A DNA stretch of 64,000 nt from M3007 sp044350425 (GCA_044350425.1 JBILHS010000009.1:25529-89528), one strand, 5' to 3'; positions 1 to 8,958 are shown, counted from the first letter of the stretch. Notes: generated by a model not told the origin, from the letters alone. A program made the numbers and translations.

Positions 1-803
1 CTAGGAATACCCGCCCATTCCGCTAATTCATCCAGACCCCAGGCATTTTCTACTGAAAATTCTCCAATAGCCGTGCGTCTCAGACTGCTCAGGTACGCCC
101 CACTTCCTGCCGCTTGTCCCAGGTCATTGGCCAAGGAACGAATGTAGGTTCCTTTACTGCAAACTACCTGGAAATCAAGTTGTAAACCTTCCGGATAATT
201 CGGGTGGAGCATAATGTCAGACCCTTTTTTGCTTGCAACCCTGACCTCGTCCAGTCCAGGAGGAACTGGCCGCAGATCGCCTGTTAGATCAAAGGAAGCG
301 ACCTGGACAGGCCGATGGGGCATTTCAACCTCCTGGCCCGTTCTTGCATTTTTATAGAGTCGCCGACCGTCCACCTTAACGGCAGAAAAAATGGGAGGAA
401 CCTGCAAAATATCCCCTAAAAACTGTTCGCGGGCAGCCTCTAAAACCTCCTTGGTTAAATGGGCCGTTGGATAAAACGTATCCGGGGCTTTTTCAAGATC
501 AAAGGATGGCGTAGTAGCGCCAAAAGTGAAAGTGCCCGTATAGGTTTTCGGCATAGCTTGAAATTCCTCAATTCGCTTGGTGTAATCACCCACGCACAAA
601 ATGAGTAAACCTGTGGCAAGCGGATCCAAGGTTCCGGCATGTCCTACCTTTAGCTTTTTATTGCCCGTTTTGCGTGCAAGCAGGTAACGCACCTTGTTCA
701 CTGCACCAAAAGAGGTCCAGGCCAAAGGTTTATCAATTAAAAAAACAGCACCTTTGGGGAAGACTTCAGGGAAAGGTTGGCCCGGGGAAATAACGGTTAG
801 CAT
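1..803 (-). CDS. truB: tRNA pseudouridine(55) synthase TruB, partial at window edge
   Basis: Makes pseudouridine 55 in the T-loop of tRNAs. The minus-strand frame is open from ATG at 803 to the window edge, about 267 residues, so the C-terminus is missing. Near residues 24-38 it shows the family motif DKPLAWTSFGAVNKVR. GHAGTLDPLATGLL follows, with the catalytic Asp at about residue 60, and CSKGTYIRSLANDLG lies near the cut end. The first 16 or so residues extend beyond the usual bacterial start, but a TAACTTTG promoter element lies only 5 nt upstream, so this is the first usable ATG. It is divergent from clpB across a 334-nt spacer. Identification is secure from motif order; the rest lies outside the window. 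Confidence 0.95.
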   Translation of the reverse strand, partial: MLTVISPGQPFPEVFPKGAVFLIDKPLAWTSFGAVNKVRYLLARKTGNKKLKVGHAGTLDPLATGLLILCVGDYTKRIEEFQAMPKTYTGTFTFGATTPSFDLEKAPDTFYPTAHLTKEVLEAAREQFLGDILQVPPIFSAVKVDGRRLYKNARTGQEVEMPHRPVQVASFDLTGDLRPVPPGLDEVRVASKKGSDIMLHPNYPEGLQLDFQVVCSKGTYIRSLANDLGQAAGSGAYLSSLRRTAIGEFSVENAWGLDELAEWAGIP

Positions 804-807
804 GGCG

Positions 808-815
808 CAAAGTTA
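808..815 (-). promoter_or_regulatory. -7 promoter element TAACTTTG for truB
   Basis: TAACTTTG on the minus strand fits the Bacteroidota -7 consensus TAnnTTTG and ends 4 nt before the truB ATG, implying a very short or leaderless transcript. I see no convincing TTG at -33. The rest of the 804-1137 spacer holds only the clpB leader hairpin; no ORF is convincing there. Confidence 0.5.
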
Positions 816-1070
816 AAACGGAATTAACCTGATTATTTTAACCATTTTCCTTGTTACAAATCCTGATGACAATGCGTCAGCTGTTTTTTAAATGAACGGA
901 CTTTTTGACTGCCATAACCTGGAATAACTGCCATTTTTTCACCCAATTAACATTGGCCGGAAATTTGAATTGAGCAGCAAACAGATCTACATGAACCTGA
1001 TCCCCAAAAACCGAAACCATCCATTGCCGTCCAACTTATCCAAAGCTAAACTTCACCAACTTAAACGGTA

Positions 1071-1124
1071 AGTTTTTTCTCGGAAGGGATTTCTCCTTCA
1101 AAAAATCCCTTCCGAGAAAAAACT
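1071..1124. promoter_or_regulatory. 22-bp perfect inverted repeat in the clpB leader
   Basis: The arms 1071-1092 and 1103-1124 are perfect reverse complements (core CTCGGAAGGGATTT), with a 10-nt loop. The right arm ends 13 nt before the clpB ATG. No T-run follows on the + strand, so it does not look like an ordinary terminator. It is not the CIRCE operator (TTAGCACTC-N9-GAGTGCTAA). In the mRNA it would form a very stable stem just ahead of the start codon. An operator for a dimeric repressor or an RNA-level control of a heat-shock gene are the obvious options; both are inference. Confidence 0.7.
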
Positions 1125-1137
1125 CCCCTGTAAAAAT

Positions 1138-3789
1138 ATGACCTACGATAATTTCACCATCAAAGCACAAGAGGCCATCCTGCAAGCGCAACAAATTGCG
1201 GCTGGTTATGAACAACAAAGCGTAGATACCGGGCACCTGATCAAAGGGATGCTCAATGTAGACGACTCTGTTACAGACTTTCTGTTAAAGAAAACCGGTG
1301 TGAATATTCCTGCCTTTACCGAGCAGTTGGATAAACTCACCTGGGAGACCCCCAAGGTTCAGGGGGCTGACAAACAATACCTGACCAACGAAGCCAATAA
1401 AGCGATCGCTGCTGCGAAAACCCTGCTGAAAGACTTTGGCGACGAGTATATTTCCCTTGAATTGCTCCTGCTCGGAGTTGTCAAAGGCAATGATAAGGCT
1501 GCCCGCCTGCTCCGTGAAAACGGTGCAACTTTTGATGCCCTGAGTGCTGCGGTAAAAGAATTACGCAAGGGCCGTAAAGTGACCGAACAGACCACGGATA
1601 ACGTCTACAACGCACTTCAGAAGTACGCTGTCAATTTAACGGAGCAAGCCGAAAACGGCAAACTCGACCCGGTGATCGGTCGGGATGAGGAGATCCGTCG
1701 GGTGCTACATATTCTAAGTCGCCGCAAAAAGAACAATCCGGTCATCATCGGTGATCCCGGAGTCGGAAAGACCGCTATTGTAGAAGGTATTGCCTGGCGA
1801 ATTGTCAAGCAGGACGTGCCGGAAACCCTGGCAGGTAAAAAAATATTCAGCCTGGACATGTCGTCGCTCATCGCGGGGGCAAAGTATAAGGGCGAATTTG
1901 AAGAGCGTTTAAAGGCTGTGATCAAAGAGGTGGTCGACTCCAATGAGCAGGTCATTTTGTTCATTGATGAGATCCACACCCTGGTCGGAGCCGGTGGAGG
2001 TCAGGGCGCCATGGATGCTGCAAACATCCTGAAACCAGCGCTCGCCCGGGGCGAACTTCGCACCATCGGCGCAACTACCCTGGATGAATACCAGAAATAC
2101 TTTGAAAGCGACAAAGCACTGGAACGCCGTTTTCAGTCTGTTTATGTGGATGAGCCCAGCGTGGAGGATACCATTAGTATTCTGCGCGGTATCCGGGAAA
2201 AATACGAGAATTACCACAAGGTTCAAATTCTGGACGAGGCACTCATTGCTTCTGCAGAGCTTTCGCACCGGTATATTTCTGAACGTAAATTGCCAGATAA
2301 GGCCATCGACCTGATCGATGAGGCGGGTGCAAAACTTAGACTTGAACTCGATTCTGTGCCAGAAGATGTGGACAAACTGGATCGTCAAATGCGGCAACTG
2401 GAAATTGAAAGGGAGGCCATAAAGCGCGAAAACGATACGAAGAAACTGGATGCCATGAACAAGCAGATCCAGGAGTTGCGTGAAAAGCTGGATGATCTGC
2501 GGGCAAAATGGACCTCCGAAAAAGAGATCGTGGAAGCCATTCAAACCAGCAAACAAAAGCTGGAAGAACTCCAGATCCAATACCAGCGCGCAGAAAGAGA
2601 AGGCAACCTGGAAGTAGCATCCAGGATAAAATACCAGGACATACCAGCCAGAGAGGCCATGTTGAAGGCTGCAGAGGAAAAACTCGCGACCATGGCACCT
2701 GAAAATCGAATGACCACCCAAATTGTAACGGCAAACGATATTGCAGAAGTAGTAGCGCGTTGGACCGGTATTCCTTTGGCCAAAATGATGCGGGGGGAAC
2801 GGGAGCGACTCCTTCACCTTGAAACGGAGATGCACCAACGGGTAGTCGGGCAGGATGAGGCAGTTACCGTGGTTGCCGATGCTGTTCGCCGAAGCCGCGC
2901 TGGTCTGAGTGATCCTGACAAACCAATCGGTTCATTTATATTCTGTGGTCCGACAGGTGTAGGTAAAACAGAACTCGCTAAAGCACTCGCAGATGTCCTA
3001 TTTGATGATGAAAAGGCGATCACCCGAATCGATATGAGTGAATATCAGGAGAAGCACAGTGTATCCCGACTCGTGGGAGCACCTCCTGGATATGTAGGGT
3101 ATGATGAAGGGGGGCAGTTGACTGAGGCCGTCCGCAGGAGACCCTACTCCATTGTACTGCTGGATGAGATTGAAAAAGCACACCCGGACACCTTCAACAT
3201 CCTGCTTCAAGTGCTGGATGATGGTCGCTTAACGGATAACAAGGGCCGGACCGCAAATTTCAAGAACACCATCATTATCATGACCTCCAATCTGGCCAGT
3301 GATCGTATTATGGAGACCTTTGAAGGGTATGAGGCCTTGCAGGAACAAAAGAAAAAGGAAGTATTTGAGAAAGCAAAAACAGAGGTGATGGATGCTTTAA
3401 AAATGAACTTGCGGCCAGAATTTTTGAATCGTGTTGATGAGGTAGTTGTATTCCATCCATTGCAAAAAGACCAGATGTCGTTGATCCTCAATATCCTGAT
3501 GAAGGATATCCGCGAGATGCTCATCAAACAGGAGTTACAACTGGAGTTGACCAAGGATGCTGGTGTTCAGCTGGTGGAGCAGGGTTTTGATCCTCAATTT
3601 GGCGCACGACCGCTCAAGCGCACCTTGCAACGTGAATTGATCAATGAACTCGCCAAACACCTGCTCGCAGGCGATTACCAAAAGGGTGACACCGTGCTGA
3701 TCGATGCCGATGCCGCCGGATTGACCTTTGGACGGAAAACCCTGGTAGATGGAAAATCGGTGGTGTCTAAAAAATTAAAGGCCGTTTAA
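1138..3789 (+). CDS. clpB: ATP-dependent disaggregase ClpB
   Basis: Hexameric AAA+ disaggregase that works with DnaK/DnaJ/GrpE to pull polypeptides out of aggregates in the cytoplasm. At 883 residues it has the usual ClpB length. Order: Clp N-terminal repeats (about 1-150), NBD1 with Walker A GDPGVGKT (about 205) and Walker B ILFIDEIHTL (about 272), the long charged M-domain coiled coil (about 410-530), then NBD2 with GPTGVGKTE (about 604), LLDEIEKAHPD (about 675) and a ClpB-type D2-small domain. The M domain separates it from ClpA and ClpX. ATG at 1138 starts the conserved N-domain and follows a strong hairpin. A terminator follows at 3843. Long open frames on the opposite strand are shadows of this gene. 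Confidence 0.98.
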   Translation: MTYDNFTIKAQEAILQAQQIAAGYEQQSVDTGHLIKGMLNVDDSVTDFLLKKTGVNIPAFTEQLDKLTWETPKVQGADKQYLTNEANKAIAAAKTLLKDFGDEYISLELLLLGVVKGNDKAARLLRENGATFDALSAAVKELRKGRKVTEQTTDNVYNALQKYAVNLTEQAENGKLDPVIGRDEEIRRVLHILSRRKKNNPVIIGDPGVGKTAIVEGIAWRIVKQDVPETLAGKKIFSLDMSSLIAGAKYKGEFEERLKAVIKEVVDSNEQVILFIDEIHTLVGAGGGQGAMDAANILKPALARGELRTIGATTLDEYQKYFESDKALERRFQSVYVDEPSVEDTISILRGIREKYENYHKVQILDEALIASAELSHRYISERKLPDKAIDLIDEAGAKLRLELDSVPEDVDKLDRQMRQLEIEREAIKRENDTKKLDAMNKQIQELREKLDDLRAKWTSEKEIVEAIQTSKQKLEELQIQYQRAEREGNLEVASRIKYQDIPAREAMLKAAEEKLATMAPENRMTTQIVTANDIAEVVARWTGIPLAKMMRGERERLLHLETEMHQRVVGQDEAVTVVADAVRRSRAGLSDPDKPIGSFIFCGPTGVGKTELAKALADVLFDDEKAITRIDMSEYQEKHSVSRLVGAPPGYVGYDEGGQLTEAVRRRPYSIVLLDEIEKAHPDTFNILLQVLDDGRLTDNKGRTANFKNTIIIMTSNLASDRIMETFEGYEALQEQKKKEVFEKAKTEVMDALKMNLRPEFLNRVDEVVVFHPLQKDQMSLILNILMKDIREMLIKQELQLELTKDAGVQLVEQGFDPQFGARPLKRTLQRELINELAKHLLAGDYQKGDTVLIDADAAGLTFGRKTLVDGKSVVSKKLKAV

Positions 3790-3842
3790 GTAATTGAGTA
3801 GTCTTTTCAAGCACTAGTGCCACATCCGGCACTACGTTTTAC

Positions 3843-3884
3843 AAACCGGATTGGAGCTTAAATGCTTCGATCCGGTTGTTTTTT
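3843..3884 (+). terminator. Rho-independent terminator after clpB
   Basis: The arms AACCGGA and TCCGGTT enclose a second short stem (GGAGC/GCTTC) and are followed by TTGTTTTTT. It lies about 55 nt after the clpB stop, separating clpB from the next promoter. Confidence 0.8.
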
Positions 3885-3904
3885 AGGGGTGCAGATTGAA
3901 TTAA

Positions 3905-3937
3905 TTTGACGTCAGACCTACTAACTCCGTAATTTTG
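3905..3937 (+). promoter_or_regulatory. Bacteroidota promoter TTTG-N21-TAATTTTG
   Basis: TTTG at 3905-3908 and TAATTTTG at 3930-3937 are 21 nt apart, matching both halves of the Bacteroidota sigma-A-type promoter. The next start codon is at 3955. This is the clearest complete promoter in the left third of the window. Confidence 0.75.
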
Positions 3938-3954
3938 CCTTTGAAAATTTATAA

Positions 3955-4311
3955 ATGAGATTTAAAAAACTGACACGACTGCCTCGCCAAATCCTGCGTG
4001 CAATCTTGATGGAAGGTGTTGGAACAGGTCGAATGCTACACACTTATGTTCGGCATGGAGGCAGGAAACTGAACTTAACACCCACCCATCGCTACCCAAG
4101 TTCAGAAGAATTGAGGGTGGCAGGTGAGCAGTTAAGGGATGTCCCCAGATCCTTGGTTTTTATTGCTGTGGTACTTATACCCATTCCCGGTTTTGTTGGC
4201 GGATATGCGGTCATGGCCGTTGCGGCAGAACGTTTGATGGGAGATCGGATCAAACTTTTACCCACCAGATTCAGGCATTTTTTTACGCACAAAGCGCCTG
4301 GACAAATATAA
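3955..4311 (+). CDS. Small membrane protein, LETM1-like, paralogue 1
   Basis: A 118-residue protein with a basic amphipathic N-terminus (RFKKLTRLPRQILRAILMEG). A hydrophobic segment follows at about residues 63-88 (FIAVVLIPIPGFVGGYAVMA), and the tail LLPTRFRHFF is basic. The block D-PR-hydrophobic-P-PG followed by LLP-x-x-F resembles the membrane-proximal part of LETM1-like proteins. I recognise this by pattern only, so function is unknown. It is a clear paralogue of the next gene (shared E-R--GDR-K-LP--FRH core). It has its own promoter and a terminator behind it, so clpB read-through is unlikely. Confidence 0.6.
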   Translation: MRFKKLTRLPRQILRAILMEGVGTGRMLHTYVRHGGRKLNLTPTHRYPSSEELRVAGEQLRDVPRSLVFIAVVLIPIPGFVGGYAVMAVAAERLMGDRIKLLPTRFRHFFTHKAPGQI

Positions 4312-4336
4312 AGGCTAAATAACCGTATTTCAGACG

Positions 4337-4344
4337 TAAATTTG
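4337..4344 (+). promoter_or_regulatory. -7 promoter element TAAATTTG
   Basis: TAAATTTG fits TAnnTTTG and ends 8 nt before the ATG at 4353, so the second LETM1-like gene may be transcribed separately from the first. No TTG is seen at the expected distance. Confidence 0.45.
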
Positions 4345-4352
4345 CGCTGAAA

Positions 4353-4838
4353 ATGATAAAAACGAAGCTCCGCGAGATTACAAAATTGCCACGCCAGATG
4401 GTCTGGGCCATGGTCATGGAGGGCGTGGAGACCACCCGGATGGTAAAAGTGTTTTTGAAGCACGGCCGTGGTAAGCTCCGCCTGGTACCTTCGCATCGGA
4501 ACCCTACCCCGGAACAATTGAAGGAGGCCGTAGAACAACTCAAGGATCTACCCCGCTTTTTGCCATTTTTTGTCGTGGTCGTAGTGCCTGTACCAGGAAT
4601 AACTGAAGGTTATGCCGTGGTAGCCTTAACCCTGGAACGCTGGTTGGGCGATCGTATGAAAATCTTGCCGAGTCAGTTTAGGCATATTTTAAGACCTGAA
4701 GCGCCGCTAGATGTTTCAATGGAGGCTCCCAAACAAGCTGAAGGTCCGGAAGCATCTACTCCATCGTCAACTGCCAGATTATCCACAACCGTGATTCAAC
4801 CTCCTACATCGGAAAAAACGCATCCTCCACATGTCTGA
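4353..4838 (+). CDS. Small membrane protein, LETM1-like, paralogue 2
   Basis: A 161-residue paralogue of the preceding gene, 41 nt downstream. It keeps the same plan: basic N-terminus (KLPRQMVWAMVMEG), TPEQLKEAVEQLKDLPRFLP, a hydrophobic stretch (PFFVVVVVPVPG) and RWLGDRMKILPSQFRHIL. It adds a Pro/Thr/Ser-rich tail of about 40 residues that looks disordered. PF-hydrophobic-P followed by LPSQF is the part that most recalls LETM1. The last 35 nt overlap the 3' end of yraN on the other strand, so the tail length is constrained by the neighbour. Real by paralogy; role unassigned. Confidence 0.6.
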   Translation: MIKTKLREITKLPRQMVWAMVMEGVETTRMVKVFLKHGRGKLRLVPSHRNPTPEQLKEAVEQLKDLPRFLPFFVVVVVPVPGITEGYAVVALTLERWLGDRMKILPSQFRHILRPEAPLDVSMEAPKQAEGPEASTPSSTARLSTTVIQPPTSEKTHPPHV

Positions 4839-5205
4839 TCTCCGCCACTTTACCTTTCCCTAGAATAACAGCCAAAACATCAAAGCGAATCTCCCAACCA
4901 TAATCGATGGATTCCATATATGCCCCGGCTGCCCGCATCATCTGATCTTGCTTTCTGGCATCTACGGCTTCTTCCGGCCCTCCATATCCCTGTCCTTCTC
5001 CGGTTCGGGTCTTTACTTCAACGAAGACCAGAATATCTTCCGGCGTCCAGGCTATAATATCAATTTCACTCCGTCCTTCACGCCAATTTCTGGCGGCAAT
5101 GCGCCAACCTTTTGCTGTCAGATAATCTGCAGCGATCGTTTCACCATATTGACCGGTTACCAGGTGTGGAGTGATTACCTCTGGTTTCTTTCTAGGAATG
5201 CTCAT
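4804..5205 (-). CDS. yraN: YraN/UPF0102 family endonuclease-like protein
   Basis: A 133-residue protein of the UPF0102 family, which has a restriction-endonuclease-like fold. YGETIAADYLTAKGWRI is followed by the catalytic-type core EIDIIAW...VFVEVKTR (E/D...ExK) and an A-D-R-K-Q helix. This is the usual family length. Its ATG overlaps the rimO stop (ATGA), so the two are translationally coupled on one transcript. The 3' end overlaps the convergent LETM1-like gene by 35 nt. The cellular role of the family is not settled; a DNA processing or recombination link is commonly proposed. Confidence 0.9.
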   Translation of the reverse strand: MSIPRKKPEVITPHLVTGQYGETIAADYLTAKGWRIAARNWREGRSEIDIIAWTPEDILVFVEVKTRTGEGQGYGGPEEAVDARKQDQMMRAAGAYMESIDYGWEIRFDVLAVILGKGKVAEIRHVEDAFFPM

Positions 5206-6521
5206 GACTCTGGCACCAATTCTCCGTACAGATCAAACTCTTCTGCTCCGGTAATCCGCACGTTGGCAAAATCTCCTAACCTTACGTAATTATTCTTGGC
5301 CAGCACCAGCACTTCATTGTCTACCTCAGGAGAATCCGCTTCCGTACGGCCAATAAAGTATTTGCCTTCCTTCCGATCGAAAAGCGTTCGGAAAACCTGC
5401 CCGATCTTTGCCTCGTTTTTTCGCAGCGAAATTTCCTGCTGGACTTCCATGAGGCGTTGTGCCCGTTCCGCTTTTACCTCAGCCGGAATATCATCGGGCA
5501 GATCATACGCCCGGGTACTTTCTTCATGGGAATATTGAAATACGCCTACCCGCTCAAATTCCTGTGCCCGTACAAAGTCGAGGAGACTTTCAAAATCTGC
5601 TTCGGTCTCTCCTGGATGCCCTACCAGAAAAGTGGTTCGGATGGCTATGCCCGGGACTCTTTCGCGAATTTGTGTCAACAACTCCTCTGTTTCTGCCCGG
5701 GTGATCTGCCGACGCATGGCTTCCAGCACAGGGTCACTGGCGTGCTGTAGGGGGATATCCAGGTAATTACAGATCTCTTTGCGCTCTGCGATCGCATCCA
5801 GGATATCCAATGGGAACTTGCTTGGGTATGCGTAATGTAAGCGGATCCATTCGATGCCTTCCACATCTGCCAAGGCATGTAATAACCTGGGTAATTCGCG
5901 GGTTTTATAGAGGTCCAGACCGTAATAAGTCAGTTCCTGCGCAATGAGCAAAAGTTCTTTTACCCCGCGTTTTGCCAGATTTTGCGCTTCCATAACCAGT
6001 TCTTCGACCGGGCGACTGATGTGTTTGCCACGCATGAGCGGAATGGCACAAAATGCACAGGTGCGGTTGCAGCCTTCCGAGATCTTAAGATAAGCGTAAT
6101 GGGGCAGTGTGGTGATCTGGCGTGTACCCAGCAGTTCATGCTTATAATCGGCCTCCAGGCGGGCCAATAATGCCGGCATTTCAAGCGTGCCGAAAAAGGC
6201 ATCCACCTCTGGGATTTCTTCTTCCAGATCATCTTTATAGCGTTGTGAAAGACAACCGGTTACGTATAGCTTATCAATACCACCCAATCGTTTAAGATTT
6301 GCATATTCCACGATCGTGTCAATGCTCTCCTTTTTCGCCACATCAATAAATCCACAGGTATTCACGATCACCACATTGGCATCGCTTTCATCCTTTTCGT
6401 GGGTTACTTCATAATCGTTCCCACGCAGTTGTGTGATGAGATTTTCACTATCCACGAGGTTCTTGGAACACCCTAGGGTGATGACGTTTATTTTGTCTGC
6501 TCTGAATGCTTTTGTCTTCAT
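5202..6521 (-). CDS. rimO: Ribosomal protein S12 methylthiotransferase RimO
   Basis: Radical-SAM enzyme that methylthiolates the conserved Asp of ribosomal protein S12. The 439 residues are read from ATG at 6521. An upstream in-frame start at 6617 would add 32 non-family residues and is rejected because NVITLGCSKNLVDSE belongs near the N-terminus. It has an N-terminal UPF0004 domain with three cluster cysteines. The radical-SAM signature CNRTCAFC follows, with the ISRPVEEL motif shortly after, and a C-terminal TRAM domain ends the protein. GCSKN and the absence of MiaB-type features favour RimO over MiaB. It is coupled to yraN by an ATGA overlap. Confidence 0.95.
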   Translation of the reverse strand: MKTKAFRADKINVITLGCSKNLVDSENLITQLRGNDYEVTHEKDESDANVVIVNTCGFIDVAKKESIDTIVEYANLKRLGGIDKLYVTGCLSQRYKDDLEEEIPEVDAFFGTLEMPALLARLEADYKHELLGTRQITTLPHYAYLKISEGCNRTCAFCAIPLMRGKHISRPVEELVMEAQNLAKRGVKELLLIAQELTYYGLDLYKTRELPRLLHALADVEGIEWIRLHYAYPSKFPLDILDAIAERKEICNYLDIPLQHASDPVLEAMRRQITRAETEELLTQIRERVPGIAIRTTFLVGHPGETEADFESLLDFVRAQEFERVGVFQYSHEESTRAYDLPDDIPAEVKAERAQRLMEVQQEISLRKNEAKIGQVFRTLFDRKEGKYFIGRTEADSPEVDNEVLVLAKNNYVRLGDFANVRITGAEEFDLYGELVPES

Positions 6522-6697
6522 AAATAGGTCCCGAAGTAGGTTCCGGGAAAACGGATGATCAAGTTTTTGCGAATGGCTGGCCGGTAAAGATTTCCCGGGG
6601 CTTAAAATGAGCCGCAAAGGTCGGCAAATATTGACAAATCAGGCCATCCCGTGTTCAGATGACAAATAAGTTACGAAATACACTCCATAGACCACGC

Positions 6698-7975
6698 TCA
6701 TGCCTCTTTTAAAATACGTTCCTTCAAAAGGGATGAAAACTTCTCTTCTCCAAACGTATCAGGTGCAATCCGCCCCATTTCAGGCGCTGAACAAGCATCT
6801 TTGGTGAGGTAAACTTTGCCCTCCAGTTCCCATACGATGGTATCCAGCGTTTTGACCAGTTCGAAAATGCCGCGGGTTCGGGGGAAATCAAGTGCCAGCG
6901 AGTAACCCTTGATCGGGAAGGAGTGAATTGCCTCATGCGGACGTTCTCCATGCCGCTTCAGTACGGTCAAAAATGGAGTTTCCCCACTTTTGCGAATGGC
7001 TGCCAATACTTTATAAAAGCCTTCCTGTGCATTACTTTCCGGCAGGCAAAACTGATATTGCACCAGCCCTCTTCGCCCGTAAAACCGATTCCAGTTTTGC
7101 AAGGCATCCAGTGGGTAAAAATATTTATCCAGGGAAACAAGCTCCTCCTCGCTGCGTTTTTTATTGAAATAGAAGTAGTTGTGTGCCCGAATGCTCCAGG
7201 GATTTAAGAACCAGGAGGGGGCATAAATGGGTATATTTCGTTTAGGAACTTCTGAAAAAGTAAGCGGGGACTGATTCAAAGGGGCGTTCTGATGTTCTGC
7301 AAAATAAACAATGCCCCGCCAGTGTGCACTGGTACAGTCTACCCAGCCAGCAGCATACGGCCAGGCTGTGTTTTCTTCAAAAGCAACAAACAGTTCATCC
7401 AGGTTTTGGGCTTGTACCGTTTTCTGGTGCATTTGCGTTGAAGCAATTCTCAAAAGGTCGAATTTTGCAGAAAGGATCACGCCCGTCCAACCCATACCTC
7501 CGCAACTTTGCCAAAACAGATCAGCATTTTTATGGCGAGAGCAGGTTTTTATCTCACCGGAGGAAACCATGATTTCAAAGGAGACCAAATGTTTAGAGAA
7601 GCATCCAGCTGTCGGATGGTTTTTTCCATGCACATCGGAGGCAATTGCTCCACCCACCGTAATTTCCTTGATCCCCGGTGTGACTTGGAAAAACCAGCCC
7701 TGAGGAATAATAACCTTCAAAATGTCTTTCAATAACACGCCTGCCTCGCAAGTTATTTGCCCTTTTTCAGCGTCAAAGGCCATTATTTTATTCATTTTCA
7801 GAATAGAAAGGATATTAGGCGCAAGCGAGGCATCGCCATAACTCTTTCCGTTGCCACGCGCTATAATCTGCTTGTTGCCGATCACAACGGTGCGGACCCC
7901 TACCCTATCAAGGGGCTCAAAAACTTCGGCTTGGATGCGGGGAAAATTAGCCCAGCCAGCAATGGATCTCAGCAC
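6698..7975 (-). CDS. FAD-binding oxidoreductase, DprE1/ALO-like
   Basis: A 425-residue flavoprotein of the PCMH/VAO type. The FAD region reads RGNGKSYGDASLAP, then an ITCEAGVLLKDILK strand and TPGIKEITVGGAIASDVHGKNH, the hallmark G-G-x-x-x-D-x-HGK stretch. The order and the C-terminal GYSLALDFP block resemble decaprenylphosphoryl-ribose oxidase DprE1 and related enzymes (L-gulonolactone oxidase family). The usual DprE2 partner is not adjacent, so the substrate is open. First gene in functional order is the TonB/TPR protein at 10062; this gene ends the three-gene minus-strand run, 19 nt after the DUF4340 gene. Confidence 0.8.
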   Translation of the reverse strand: MLRSIAGWANFPRIQAEVFEPLDRVGVRTVVIGNKQIIARGNGKSYGDASLAPNILSILKMNKIMAFDAEKGQITCEAGVLLKDILKVIIPQGWFFQVTPGIKEITVGGAIASDVHGKNHPTAGCFSKHLVSFEIMVSSGEIKTCSRHKNADLFWQSCGGMGWTGVILSAKFDLLRIASTQMHQKTVQAQNLDELFVAFEENTAWPYAAGWVDCTSAHWRGIVYFAEHQNAPLNQSPLTFSEVPKRNIPIYAPSWFLNPWSIRAHNYFYFNKKRSEEELVSLDKYFYPLDALQNWNRFYGRRGLVQYQFCLPESNAQEGFYKVLAAIRKSGETPFLTVLKRHGERPHEAIHSFPIKGYSLALDFPRTRGIFELVKTLDTIVWELEGKVYLTKDACSAPEMGRIAPDTFGEEKFSSLLKERILKEA

Positions 7976-7994
7976 TTTTTAGGATTGTTTTAGG

Positions 7995-8954
7995 TCAAAA
8001 TGGATGACAAATTTGATTCATCAACAGGGTGTCTGCCAGGGAGAAATAGTTGTTCGGATTTTGGGAAGAATGCAGCACAAAAAGAGATAACTGGCGACGT
8101 TCGGGTTTTCGGGCAGGCAAAATTTCGGGAACATTCAAATGATCTTGCCTATATATTTTCAAACTTAATGGATCTGCCTGACCTTCAAAATTGAGTTGGA
8201 TCCACGCATAGACGACCTCATTTGCATGACTTTCATCATACAGATCTGCAAAGGATAGACCATTTAAACGGGAAATTTGGGAAAGCCAGGATTTAGCCTC
8301 CTCGTTGGAGATAGATTTTGAAGAAATCCGGTTTATCCACACATCCATGGAATCACTTTTCTGGAATACCAGACTGTCAATACCCAGTTTAAATATCGAA
8401 AAACGCTTGACCGCATTGGGGTCAAACTGAGCAATGGTCCGTGTCCGAAAATCATTCAGAGCCTTAGAAAATACGCCTCGTAACTGACTGTTTACCAAGT
8501 AGATACCTGCATGATCGGGCAGTTGAACATAAGTTGCAGCTTGCTCATTTTCAATGGTCTCACAGCCTATCATCAACTTTTCCTGCTGCATCCCTGTATG
8601 TATCACCGTGAGCTGAATGGACGACTTCGTTGAAAACCCCAAGGTGTCCGGTTGTTCCGTTTTTGCGACGCGAATAGACCGGATATCTGTCAGGACGGAG
8701 AGCATCTTTTGAGCGATATCAGATGGTACGCGCACACTTCGTTCTTCTTGCTCTGCAGACCATCCATGGTCTTCCCTTTGAAGAAACAAGGTAGGCTTTC
8801 CAGGGAGTGTGATCTGTATCTGCTGAACATTGGCAGTATCCAGCTTTAGGAGGCTGGTTTGAAAGAAAGTGGCACTTCGCCACGGCGCACGCCGTACCGC
8901 AAGTCCCAACAAAAGGGTGAGTATAAATATAAGGACAATATGCTTGTTTTTCAT
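7995..8954 (-). CDS. DUF4340-type membrane-anchored protein
   Basis: About 319 residues. One N-terminal membrane segment (IVLIFILTLLLGLAV) is followed by a beta-rich domain with LLKLDTANVQQIQI, W-S and an internally repeated thioredoxin-unlike fold typical of DUF4340 proteins that accompany gliding/ABC-2 gene sets. I start it at the ATG at 8954 rather than an upstream in-frame codon (8993), because 8954 lies 4 nt after the preceding stop. The longer form would overlap that gene and add a non-hydrophobic leader. No gliding genes are visible nearby. The family call is by pattern; the function is unknown. Confidence 0.7.
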   Translation of the reverse strand: MKNKHIVLIFILTLLLGLAVRRAPWRSATFFQTSLLKLDTANVQQIQITLPGKPTLFLQREDHGWSAEQEERSVRVPSDIAQKMLSVLTDIRSIRVAKTEQPDTLGFSTKSSIQLTVIHTGMQQEKLMIGCETIENEQAATYVQLPDHAGIYLVNSQLRGVFSKALNDFRTRTIAQFDPNAVKRFSIFKLGIDSLVFQKSDSMDVWINRISSKSISNEEAKSWLSQISRLNGLSFADLYDESHANEVVYAWIQLNFEGQADPLSLKIYRQDHLNVPEILPARKPERRQLSLFVLHSSQNPNNYFSLADTLLMNQICHPF

Positions 8955-8958
8955 GACC

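Noticed and set aside
1071..1124. CIRCE operator for HrcA
   Set aside because: The arms do not resemble TTAGCACTC/GAGTGCTAA and the loop is 10 rather than 9 nt.
1909..2838. Long open frame (309 codons) on the strand opposite clpB
   Set aside because: It lies wholly inside the clpB coding region, has Cys/Phe/His-rich shadow composition and no recognisable domain.
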